Source: Xiphydria camelus
Taxonomy: Eukaryota > Arthropoda > Insecta > Hymenoptera > Xiphydriidae
DNA length: 64,000 nucleotides
Assembly (NCBI GenBank): GCA_963678675.1
Contig: OY783198.1
Span: 22,244,684-22,308,683 of the forward strand
Direction: 5' to 3'
Of this stretch, positions 23,543 through 32,547 are shown in pieces. Both the position numbers and the translations under genes were made by a program. Numbering within the stretch: the stretch's first letter is position 1; the number at the start of each line of letters is the position of its first letter. The notes under the pieces were generated by a model. It saw only the letters and a program-made list of their open reading frames with translations, had not been told where the DNA came from and did not search any database.

Positions 23543-26500
23543 CACGGAGAGAAATTTTCGGTAAAAATTACCTGAATAGTAGGGTAAGCGTGCAGCATTC
23601 GGTGTTTTACGGTTAATTTTGTAGAGACGCTGGTCAGGAATTAACAATCAACCGATATATTTTGACGAACGTTCCAGAATTTTTACCGTTCCAACTCTAC
23701 AATTTTACCCGAACAGGAATTTTTATGCCTGCAGAATATAGAAAGTATCCCTCCGTTAATAAAAGTTATCGTATAATAGCAGCAAAAACTCTCAATTCAT
23801 TAAGGGCACACGTATATAATAAACACTCAGAGAGGAAATCACGCGAAAATGTTAAGGGAAAAAAACGAAAAATCACATCCCGAAATGTGGATGTTCTAAG
23901 GGAGACGCAAGATAGAGACAGAGAGACGGAGAGAGATATAACTCTGAATGAACCGGTTATAGAGCAATCTGAAATTGATATCGGTGTTGTATCTTTGACT
24001 AATGAACTGCCCTCGGTCAGTGGAGTTCATGAGGCTCGTAATTATGTAACACCTGTGGGTAGTGACATTCAAGAGACAATAATAGACGAGAATCCTTTTA
24101 TGCTCCTTGCAGCCAAATATTATCAATATCCTGATGTACCACGCGTTAGAGCAAACGAAATAATTAATGATACCGCCGGAATTGTGAGACACGTAGTAGA
24201 ATCATTGAAAAATAATGCATTACGAATGGTTAAAGAAAATCAAGGCTCCGTCTCTGTAGATGAAGTAAAAAACATTTTCGGTAACTTTGAAAATCCATTC
24301 GATGCAGTAAAAACAGAGCACCTCGCTTTTAGGACCTTTCGTGATACGTATATTCCTCCTGAATCATATATCTTGGGTCAAAGGGAAGATTTTGTTCTAC
24401 AAGATGGCATAAAAAAGCTGAAAATGGTTACTGTAACAGCTCAGTTGATAAAACCTCGTTTAGTTTTAAAAAAGTTTTTTGAGTTACCGGGGGTATTCGA
24501 TGAATCGATTTCTTATTATCAGTCATTACAAAACAATTCTGAAATAATTTCTAATGTGATTCAAGGTGATTTATGGAAAAAATTAAGCGTAAATGATGGG
24601 AACAAAATTGTGAAGCCACTGATTCTCTATTTGGACGATTATGAGAATAATAATCCCTTGGGAAGCCATCGAGGAATTTCAAAATGTGGTGCGATGTATC
24701 TTGTGCTCCCAAGTATGCCGCCCCATCTTGTATCACAATTGGAAAATATTTTCTTATTTGTCTTGTTGAACACTCTGGATCGTAAGTATTTCAAAAAAGA
24801 ATTGATTTTTCAGAAAATTAAGGAAGAATTAGAATTTTTAGAAAATACAGGGATTACCATTAACCATTCTACCGGTGAGAAAAGAGTTTTTTTTAGACTA
24901 TTAACGATTTCTGGGGATAATGCCGGCTTGCACGAAATTTTGAATTTCGTTGAATCGTTTAGGCATGAACATTTTTGTCGATTCTGTCTCGTTGGTCTCA
25001 GTCAAATTAACGAAATTTTTTATGAAAATCAGTGCGAATTACGTTCTCTAGCCAATTACGCAGCAGATTTAGCAAAAAATGATCCTAAAAGTACTGGAAT
25101 AAAAGGAGAATGTCCTCTTCTTGGTGTAGGAGGATTCCATCCCGTAATTAACTTATACGTCGACGTTGTTCACGATGTACTAGAAGGAATTTGCAGATAT
25201 GACCTAGCGCGTATTATCCATTATTTTGTTAAACAAAAAAAAATTATGACTATAGAAGAATTAAATAATCGGGTTCGCGGTTTTGATTACGGACGAGTAA
25301 AAAATAAGCCGCCAGAGATTTTAGATATTCATCTATCGAAAAAGAAGATGTGTATTATTATGTCGAGCTCAGAGATGCTCACGTTAGTACGCCATCTTCC
25401 GCTCATTATTGGTCATGCTGTGGATTCCCAAGATGAAGTTTGGAAGTTATTAAAGGAACTAGTTGATCTGGTTAACTTTTTAGTGAGCTACGATCTCCCC
25501 CGCGCTTCTGATGTAATTTTGAGCGTGAAAATAGCGGAATACCTACAATGTTTACAAACGCTTTTTCCAAATTGTTTCAAACCAAAACACCATCATCTTG
25601 TCCACTACCCGCAGGTACTAAATCTTTACGGACCTCTCTGGCTAATTTCCACAATGCGTTGTGAGGCCAAACATAGGGAGGGCAAACGAACTTCTCAGTC
25701 TGCCATAAGCCGCGTCAATGTATGTAAAACAATTGCAATTAAGCATCAGTTGTGCCTTAATCACCGATTTCTGAGGAGAAAACCAATTTGTAGTATCCAT
25801 TACAACAAACTTTCAGTCAAACAAACTCGATTGTTAGACTTAAATGGAATATTTGACATTAAATCATTCGCTTATTTCTTTGATAAGCCCCTGACATTCG
25901 AGGTGGACACAGTGAGAAAAATAGCAGTTAAGGAAATTGATATTAAAATAAGTGATATTATTATGATTCCAGGAGAAGATGGAATTGGTTTTTTCTGTAT
26001 AGAGAATATTATAGTCGAACCGAGTAATCAATGTATTTTTATCGCTAAAAAATTGAATTCAGTTTTTTTGGATGAGCACACAAACTCATTCGCAGTTCTC
26101 GACTCCAATTATTCGTGGGCTGTATTAACGATAGGCGATATCAGAGGATGTATTATTACGAATTTGGTTCGCACAAAGTTGGGAAAATTTATTGTTAAGA
26201 AAGGGTTTTGATGCGTTAAATCTTGAATAAAAAATTCTAATAATATGTTCTGTTGAATTATTGTATTCTTCATTGTTTGCTTTCCATATCCTAAAACATA
26301 ATAAAGAGCCAGATGGGCATATGTTCTCTGTAGCGAAAAAGTAAATAAAATTTATAAACGTTACAGAGAACGCAATACAAAATTTGCAGGGAAAAATTAC
26401 CATTTTTTCATGAAAAATTGTCCATTATTTGGCCGATTTTTATTTACCTCAATAATTAATTTCTACTTAATAAGGTGAAGAAAATTTGCTCGCGGATAAA

Positions 26501-26849
26501 TAAAAAATATAAAAACGTAGAATAAAAAGTTTCACATTGAACGGTGAATTTATATTCTAACTGGTGGGACAAAAATAATCCTTGAGGTTAGTAATAATTT
26601 CAGTACAGGTTAGTATATTTTACCGTACCGGTGTAGCAGTTTCTACCCCGAATTTAGCCATAATTTTCATCTATTCCAACCACATTTTTTATTTGATACA
26701 GAGGTCACATTTTACTTTCGAGAACATGAAAAACTCTTTGAATGCATGATATTTTTTACCTCACTGACCAAATGCAACACGATTACCGTACTAGTTGGGT
26801 ATTTTTTCCCTGAATTTCAGGCAAATAGTACTGACGATTTCTCTCCGTG
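23543..26849 (+). mobile_element. Complete CACTA/EnSpm-like (tnp2-type) DNA transposon, innermost level
   Basis: An element of 3307 bp bounded by 13-bp perfect inverted repeats, CACGGAGAGAAAT (23543-23555) and its complement (26837-26849). TA is duplicated on each side (23541-23542 and 26850-26851). CAC...GTG ends with a 2-bp duplication and a tnp2-like protein point to the CACTA/EnSpm superfamily. Subterminal TTTTACCGT or ATTACCGT words occur near both ends. The single large frame is uninterrupted, suggesting a young insertion. Confidence 0.82.
23725..26211 (+). CDS. tnp2-like transposase (CACTA/EnSpm type)
   Basis: An 828-codon uninterrupted frame from the first ATG (23725); the frame is open 63 bp further upstream without an ATG, so a short upstream exon is possible. 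Positions from this ATG: a Lys/Arg-rich N-terminal part (about 40-55); LYLDDYENNNPLGS with Asp304/305; SGDNAGL with Asp398; a Cys pair in FCRFC; VDVVHDVLEG with His483 and Asp484; KHHHLVHYP; and STMRCEAKH with Glu647. These blocks recur in the animal relatives of tnp2 transposases, whose acidic residues are thought to act in an RNase H-like fold. Which three form the catalytic triad here is my inference. The protein would cut and move the element in the nucleus. Confidence 0.85.
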   Translation: MPAEYRKYPSVNKSYRIIAAKTLNSLRAHVYNKHSERKSRENVKGKKRKITSRNVDVLRETQDRDRETERDITLNEPVIEQSEIDIGVVSLTNELPSVSGVHEARNYVTPVGSDIQETIIDENPFMLLAAKYYQYPDVPRVRANEIINDTAGIVRHVVESLKNNALRMVKENQGSVSVDEVKNIFGNFENPFDAVKTEHLAFRTFRDTYIPPESYILGQREDFVLQDGIKKLKMVTVTAQLIKPRLVLKKFFELPGVFDESISYYQSLQNNSEIISNVIQGDLWKKLSVNDGNKIVKPLILYLDDYENNNPLGSHRGISKCGAMYLVLPSMPPHLVSQLENIFLFVLLNTLDRKYFKKELIFQKIKEELEFLENTGITINHSTGEKRVFFRLLTISGDNAGLHEILNFVESFRHEHFCRFCLVGLSQINEIFYENQCELRSLANYAADLAKNDPKSTGIKGECPLLGVGGFHPVINLYVDVVHDVLEGICRYDLARIIHYFVKQKKIMTIEELNNRVRGFDYGRVKNKPPEILDIHLSKKKMCIIMSSSEMLTLVRHLPLIIGHAVDSQDEVWKLLKELVDLVNFLVSYDLPRASDVILSVKIAEYLQCLQTLFPNCFKPKHHHLVHYPQVLNLYGPLWLISTMRCEAKHREGKRTSQSAISRVNVCKTIAIKHQLCLNHRFLRRKPICSIHYNKLSVKQTRLLDLNGIFDIKSFAYFFDKPLTFEVDTVRKIAVKEIDIKISDIIMIPGEDGIGFFCIENIIVEPSNQCIFIAKKLNSVFLDEHTNSFAVLDSNYSWAVLTIGDIRGCIITNLVRTKLGKFIVKKGF

Positions 26850-26851
26850 TA

Positions 26852-26937
26852 GAGTAATAGCGCGCTTCCGTGAAAACCTTCAAGAGTGTATCGACAATAA
26901 TGGCCGTCATTTAAGAGATGTAATTTTTCGAACGTAA
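26852..26937 (+). pseudogene. Mariner transposase C-terminal fragment, right piece
   Basis: Encodes RFRENLQECIDNNGRHL and on to a TAA at 26935-26937, matching the conserved C-terminal end of mariner-type transposases. It lies partly in the 153-bp right repeat. Only the last few dozen codons exist in the whole element, so no functional enzyme is encoded. Confidence 0.7.
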
Positions 26938-27133
26938 CGTTTCAAAATGGCATGATATGTAGTTTCCAAAAATAAAAAATTGTTTTCTTTGCTCTGTGCG
27001 GTTTGGTTTTTATTGACATCCCAAACAGTGTCTATCATTTTGCCGCACCCTGTACAAACGTGAACCAAAAGCTCACAGAGAATGAGATAACAGTGATTCG
27101 AGTTTCTTTTCTGGCGAGTAAGTTTAACCGCGA

Positions 27134-27738
27134 GTTTTCATACGGCTTATTCCTGTAAATCTAAAGCTCGGTCGTTCCTCGTGAAATATTCGGCGCACTG
27201 GGCGCGGCTAAACGGTGGATATCAGATGATACTGGATCGCATATAGACGTCATCGCTCGCCGACAGCCATTTCCGGCGGAGAAATTGAAGCTTCGCGTGA
27301 CTCGCGCCACACGCCGGCGAGATAAGCTCGCAGCCAATCGCGGCGTCCGTGCAGCAGCTATGTACGTTGTTTCCGGGATGACCTGGGCGCGCCGGCCCCG
27401 TCACGCCGGTCACGTCCCAGGATATTAATTACTAACTACAATTTCGTCAAGGTGTCGACTCCGCGCGGCCAGCGCCCCCGTCGCGTCGGTTACCACGTGC
27501 GATAACTTGCGACGTAATCCGGAGGCACACTCTGGGGACTGACGGACGCATCGAGGGTTTGCGCGGGGAGAGTGGAGACGGAGCGCGATGCGTTCGGAGG
27601 ACCGCTAATTAGGGCGACGAGGCGATTAAACGTTGCTCTACGACGCTGATCGTTTACTTATTCCTTCGCGTTATGTGATAAGGCATTTTTCTCGTCGAAA
27701 CTTTTCGTTTTCGGGCAATTTGAAAGAGTTTTCTCTCG
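27134..27738. other. CpG-rich non-coding DNA
   Basis: No exon, RNA gene or repeat recognised between two transposon clusters. Confidence 0.4.
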
Positions 27739-28170
27739 CACTGACAAAAATAGTTGATCAATCTAACCCACAATTTTGGAGACATGTGGATCCTCCATCT
27801 GTTTCGTTAAACTGATCACCATTTGATCGGAATAACTAAACAACTGACGTATTTTAATTAGAATAACCGAGCGCGTTTAACTTGTACAGAGAAAAAGAAT
27901 TAATCGTATCTACTGAAAATTACTTGCGGGGTTAATATTTATTGATGTCAATGAAATTTTTTAATACGTCAATTTCATATCCCTTCCTCACAATCACGCG
28001 GAACAGTATATGATTGCAAGGAAAAAATATCTGATTAAAATTGAAAAAGAGATCAAATTGATCTAAATAAATAATTACTTGCGGCCCCGTAAGTAATCTT
28101 TAATAGATCCGACTAATTCTTTTTCTCCGCGTGGATACATTTCGTCATTTTAACCTAATTATTTTTCGTG
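27739..28170. mobile_element. CACTG-type MITE, copy B, split by a second CAC-type element
   Basis: The left end is CACTGACAAAAATAGTTGATC and the right end AACCTAATTATTTTTCGTG, matching the family but with a small deletion at the right terminus. About 245 bp are inserted near the right end (about 27885-28131). The insert has its own inverted ends: CAGAGAAAAAGAATTA, ATCTACTGAAAATTACTTGC on the left, and the complement of CGCGGAGAAAAAGAATTAG, ATCTATTAAAGATTACTTAC on the right. The insert is thus another fold-back with related GAGAAAAA ends. Confidence 0.65.
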
Positions 28171-29522
28171 CGTTTATACTTGATTCACTTCGCATAGAAA
28201 AATTGTCCATTCGTCAATTTCCTCGCGTCGAAATAAATAATCGTTCGTCCAGCCCCAAAAGTGGCCCGAAGGGCGCAACGCTCGCCCGTCGATGCGAATG
28301 AAAACGTCGCGCGCGACCCTTCCACCCTCGAGATGAACCCTCTTCTCGATAATCGAAGCCTATACGTCGTCGAGTCGTCTGAAATATATACACGCTCCGC
28401 TCTCTCTCTCTCTCGGGGCCTGTATCGATTGTCGATTAAGAATTTCACGCTGACTGATATTTATGGCCCGGGGAACCGGATCTCCGCATACGGCACACGG
28501 TAGGTATTTAGAATTTCACGCGCACCTCGCCAGAGGCACCCGGGTACAAAGGTGGCATCCGTGAATGCGAACCATTCCGGATCAGTCGCCGGTCCCGGCG
28601 CCTTTGAAAAGAGCCATCAATCGCTTTTTACGCTCGCCCGAGGAAACGACACTTAGGCACCGTCGCGGAAAAGTCCGTTGACGCGCACGGGCTTTTCTCC
28701 TTCGCGTCGCTCTTCCCCAATTCCTTTTCTCCTCCCTCCATTCTCTCCCCCCGGGAGAAAATATCAATGATGAGAGGGATACCACGAATTCGTAATTTCT
28801 TTTTTTCTTAAATTCTTTCTACTCTAAATCTGAATCAGCGAAAACGAAAAATTACTGCGATATGATTTTAGCTGACTATTCGCTTATATTTGCCGATTGA
28901 CAGTCATTTCGGCTGATTCGGATACAAAGAGTAGGGGAAAGTAGGATTTATTTTTCCGTAATCCCGGTGATCCGTTTTGCGAATTTTGCTGTAAATAAAG
29001 GATTTTCTACGTTGCTTGGGACGTTTTTTTCATTTGGACAAGACTCAAATTCAGTCGGCATCGATGTCATCGCCCCCAGAAAAATTGTATCATCGGATCC
29101 TCGATCACGGCCTCGATGTGTTAATCGATCGCAATTCGGTCCGAGGTGTCGAAGAGAACATCGCGCGAGCGACAATCCGGCTTCCGGAAGCCTCCGAGAC
29201 GTATCTCCGTTCGACCGCGCGTGCGATATACGATGTGGAAATCGAGCAGAAATTCCAGATGGCGAACAGACGTCGCGTTATATACGCCCGCGTACGCGTA
29301 TTTGTACAGCTGACGTCGGAGCGCCCGTATATATCGACAAGCGTGACCGCTCTAATTATAATTGATCGCACCGCGGATTATACTTACTCACCCGCGATGA
29401 CGTCTGCGCGTGAGGTATCGTCCATACGGGGAAGTATACCTGTACCGTGCAATCTCGGCCGTCTAAGAATTAATCGCGCCGCTCGTATTTTTCACTTATT
29501 GAACATTTGACCGTACACTCGA
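28171..29522. other. Unassigned intergenic DNA
   Basis: Contains a CT run near 28398-28412. A 164-codon open frame (29016-29510) has a protein-like middle but no recognised domain and no convincing splice sites, so it is not called. Confidence 0.35.
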
Positions 29523-29795
29523 ACAATTCGACGCTGGCAAATAAGAACATCTCGTATCTCAATTATTTACCAAAACGAGTTAACATCATTTTTCAATATA
29601 AGAAATTCTCCTCTTTCAATTAAAACCATGATTTCTAAATTATTTTTGCAAATATGTGGATTTTTAAAAAAAGTAGTTTCATCGTATCTAATTGATATGG
29701 AAATTTGGCATAAATATTATCGACTTTAAACCTACTTTCTCTGAGTAACTGTCATTATTGAGATACGATGTTCTTATTTGCCAGCGTCGAATTGT
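29523..29795. mobile_element. Fold-back MITE with about 40-bp inverted ends
   Basis: The left end ACAATTCGACGCTGGCAAAT continues AAGAACATC and GTATCTCAAT. The right end is its inverted match, ending TTGCCAGCGTCGAATTGT. The 190-bp centre is AT-rich and non-coding. The palindromic outermost bases hide any target duplication. No superfamily can be assigned from the ends alone. Confidence 0.75.
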
Positions 29796-30948
29796 ACGTC
29801 TTTCAAAAAAACGTTAGATAACGATCCCATTCACCTATTCAAGCGAGACTCTACCCCATCGCGCCGACACTTCGTAACGCGGCAACAAAATGCTCGACGC
29901 CAACCCCTTCTCGCCCCTCTCCCTCACCCCGCGGAGCCGACGACGCGACTAATCGGAAGTCGATCGTTTATCTCGATCGAGCCGGTCCTCTCGAAGAGCC
30001 CGCGTTACGCGCCACGCGTATATTCGCCGGTTTATTCATATTTCTCACGCTACTCGCCGCTATTATGATCGAGTGTCGGCGGTATCGCGCAGTGATTCTG
30101 GCAGTCGGCCAGCCGTGCGTACGCCGGGAGAATATTGCCGGTGGGCGTAACGCGCGATACGCCAAATTGACCGAAAAAGCAAGCGGGTCGAATTGAAAAG
30201 CCGTAAAGGACGAAACTTGTTTCGCGTGCGAGCGTCAGTCGCGAATTGCACGCCGCGCGTGTACCGCGAGATAGGTACAGTTTCACCGGCTCCTCGAAAA
30301 GCCCCGTCCGGATTGCTCGACGACAACCGTACCTCGCACTCGCGCGCGGCTGGGAAATCCGAGCACACATTGAAGTCGCCTCCTTCCGTTACTCGCCGCG
30401 CGCTACGGCAGACGCTCGACGTAATTCCCGCGGCGGATTTATGGTGGCGGCGAGGGAAGGCTTTCTCGAAATTTGCATCGCGCGCGGCAGCGCCGCCGCG
30501 GGAAGGCGAGCCGAAGGTGCGCTTGATACAGCGGCGAAACGAGCCCTGTAAAATGTTCAACTTCTTCGGACGGAAAGGCAATCAAGAATCGGCCAACGGG
30601 ACGCGGAGGTCTGTTTATCGGAAAAACACATGAAACCACATCCGACCTCGGCAAACATCGCGCGAACGATAGATATACGTGCTTTTTGCTCGTTCGATCG
30701 GCGCGCGGGGGACTCGGATTTTGCGATATCGATACGTCGTTCGTGCGCTACGATCCCGGCGGCCCGCGATGCGCCGTCGCAGCCGCTCGCCCGTGGTCGG
30801 ATTCGTAATCGGGGGAGACGGCGATACACACCGAGAACACACGGGGCGGCTATCTGTCGTGGAGCCATCCGAAAGCGCGGTCTGGTTTTTGAGAACGGAC
30901 GAGAGCAGAGAGTGCGGGATAACCGATTCCTCGGCGATTATCTGTTTG
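29796..30948. other. CpG-rich intergenic DNA with one candidate initial exon
   Basis: Mostly stop-poor CpG-rich DNA. The only coding-like start, ATG at 30554, is listed separately. Confidence 0.35.
30554..30610 (+). CDS. Possible initial coding exon, MFNFFGRKGNQ...
   Basis: An ATG starts MFNFFGRKGNQESANGTRR, a natural-looking N-terminus (aromatic, then basic/polar), before the frame stops a few codons later. The potential donor, CGGAG followed by GTCTGT at 30611, is weak. No downstream partner exon was identified before the dipeptidase gene. I do not recognise the protein. This may be chance. Confidence 0.18.
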
Positions 30949-31431
30949 CACTGAGAAAAATGACTTGAATGAAATGGGAAAATGCATTTGAGAGATTTGA
31001 AGTTTAATTATTCTAACCAGAATACTGGTAAATTGAACCAAATATTCAGTTATTCTAACCACATGTCCAGTTATTCTACACTGTTAAAAATGTCTGTTTT
31101 GAATTCACGAATTGTGTCGGAAGCTTTTAACGAACACAAAAGCGTGGTAAAATGTCCAACAATCTCATGCAAAAACATAAATTCCACGAGGAATATATAG
31201 GAAAATCACGATGAATATTGTAAAATCACAATATATATCGTAAATTTCCAATTGTTGAATTAGTTGTGTAAATTTAATTCGCGAATGTGTCGAAGGCTTT
31301 TAAAAACTTCCAACAGTGTTATCAGAAAATGGTCGATTTAACCAAACAGATGGATGATCCATATTTCGTCAAACGGTTCGATAATGATCTCTAGAATTTT
31401 TGTTACATCAACTGAGTTACTTTTCGCAGTA
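30949..31431. mobile_element. CACTG-type MITE, copy C, split by another CACTG element
   Basis: The left end is CACTGAGAAAAATGACTTGA; the right end, GAGTTACTTTTCGCAGT, is eroded. Internal units AGTTATTCTAACCA recur, followed by TTTAACCAAACAGATGGATG and a CCATATTTCGTCAAACGG word found in copies D and E. The run is broken at 31079 by the element described next. Confidence 0.75.
31079..31318. mobile_element. CACTG-ended MITE nested in copy C
   Basis: About 240 bp, with left end CACTGTTAAAAATGTCTG and AATTCACGAATTGTGTCGG, and right end, reversed, CACTGTTGGAAGTTTTTAAA with GACACATTCGCGAATT. Flanks are CTA and TTA, a near match to a 3-bp duplication. No coding sequence. Confidence 0.6.
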
Positions 31432-32302
31432 TGCCGATGCTTGAAAAATTTATCGAGCACTTGATAGCGATGTCGACGTCGCTCGCTGCGCTGCACGCAC
31501 AGAGACGGTGCGCAACTGCGGAAGAGGCGCGAGCCGAATCGAGGAGCTGGAATTAGAGACCGGATGATGAACTTCTAGCTTCGTAACGAATTAGAAGAGA
31601 AACTGCGACATCTACCGTCTTGGAACGTTTAGGAGCGCTCGAGCACCCTGCAATGACGCTATTCCGCGCCGCAATCTCTCCCTGCGGTACTTTCTAATTT
31701 ATTCGGCACTTTGGAGACCCGATAGCGCCACCGCCCGCCGGTGCATCCGAGTCGGCACCGCACCGAGCCTGTGGGATGCGCGAAGCGGAACGACCTGGCG
31801 AATTGGACGCGTCGGAGCGACGCGCGACTATATACCGAGCAAAGGGAAAGAACCGAAACTGCGCGCGGAGTTGGTACAGGGAAACGCGACGACCAAGTTC
31901 GACGCTTCGAACTCCTCGAGGACGCTTCCACGCGACGCTTCCGCAGTTTCCGCGAACTGGACGTTCCAGTTTCACAGTCGAAGCAGGTACCCGCAAACCC
32001 TTCTACGCGATAGGTGGAACAATGAGGTCGACTGCGATTAAAGCGGAGAGATCCTTGTCTATATCCCTTCGCTTCTTTTTTTTTTAATAAAATAAATAAA
32101 GTATAACATCAACCCCAGACACTTCTGATTGAATTTTCCTGAGAAAGATTCTCGCTAGGACGTTTCTCTGAAAAATCTGCAGGAAATAGAGTATTGCAAA
32201 GCCTAATTATACCCGATTTAACACAAGTTTCGAATAGTTTACTATCCGCTGAAAGTCAAGCGCCTCGAGTGATGAACGGAGTTGAAAGCAGAGTCGAAAG
32301 TG
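31432..32302. other. Unassigned intergenic DNA
   Basis: CpG-rich sequence with chance frames, then an AT-rich part with a T run and AATAAAATAAATAAAG near 32072-32101. No gene recognised. Confidence 0.35.
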
Positions 32303-32547
32303 CACCGAGAACAATAATTAGGTTAACATAACAAAACGCATCTAGTTTGACGCATTTAGTTATTCTAATTAAAATACTCAGTCAGTCGAACCAAATATCT
32401 AATTACTCTAACCAAATATGTATTTAGTTATTTCAAACCGAAAATTAGTCAGTTTAACCAAACAAATGAAGGATCCATATTTCACCAAACGGTTTAATCA
32501 TCGTTTCTAGGATTGTCGTTCAATTGTCCGAGTTATTTTTCTCAGTG
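32303..32547. mobile_element. CACTG-type MITE, copy D
   Basis: Starts CACCGAGAACAATAATTAGG and ends GTTATTTTTCTCAGTG, 245 bp without a nested insert. It shows the family layout well: GCATTTAGTTATTCTAA, CGAACCAAATATC, ACTCTAACCAAATATG, GTTTAACCAAACAAATG, then CCATATTTCACCAAACGG. It serves as a size reference for the interrupted copies. Confidence 0.75.

Larger units (their letters stand above)
23318..27052. mobile_element. Mariner-derived fold-back element, middle level of the nest
   Basis: Terminal inverted repeats of 153 bp (23318-23470 and 26900-27052) are about 94% alike by eye. They start CAGGGTGCGGCAAAAT and are flanked by TA on both sides (23316-23317 and 27053-27054). Without its own insert the element is 426 bp. 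The right repeat includes the last codons of a mariner-type transposase, and the left repeat is an inverted copy of that same end, so this is a non-autonomous fold-back and not a full mariner. TA duplication and the terminal CAGGGTG fit the Tc1/mariner superfamily. Confidence 0.85.
23185..27133. mobile_element. Outer shell of a three-level nest: fold-back element family X, copy 2, split by an insertion
   Basis: The left part (about 23185-23317) reads CACGTGCGGCTAAACTTAG and then AACTCGAATCATTGTTAC. The right part (27053-27133), reversed, reads CTCGCGGTTAAACTTACTC and then AACTCGAATCACTGTTATC. These are the arms of the fold-back seen whole at 557-752. Aligning the two copies places the break at TA: the intact copy has GTTATACAAATGCGAG, and here ATTATA and TACAAACGTGAA flank the insert. 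Everything from 23318 to 27052 is therefore inserted DNA. Outer limits are approximate. Confidence 0.75.

Noticed and set aside
23662..23724. Upstream extension of the tnp2-like frame
   Set aside because: The frame is open but starts at TTG, not ATG. I placed the start at the first ATG (23725), though an upstream spliced exon remains possible.
29016..29510. A 164-codon frame whose middle, from MSSPPEKLYHRILDHG, looks somewhat protein-like
   Set aside because: No recognised family, no clear acceptor/donor pair, and the second half turns into Arg/Thr-rich noise. It is left uncalled without transcript data.
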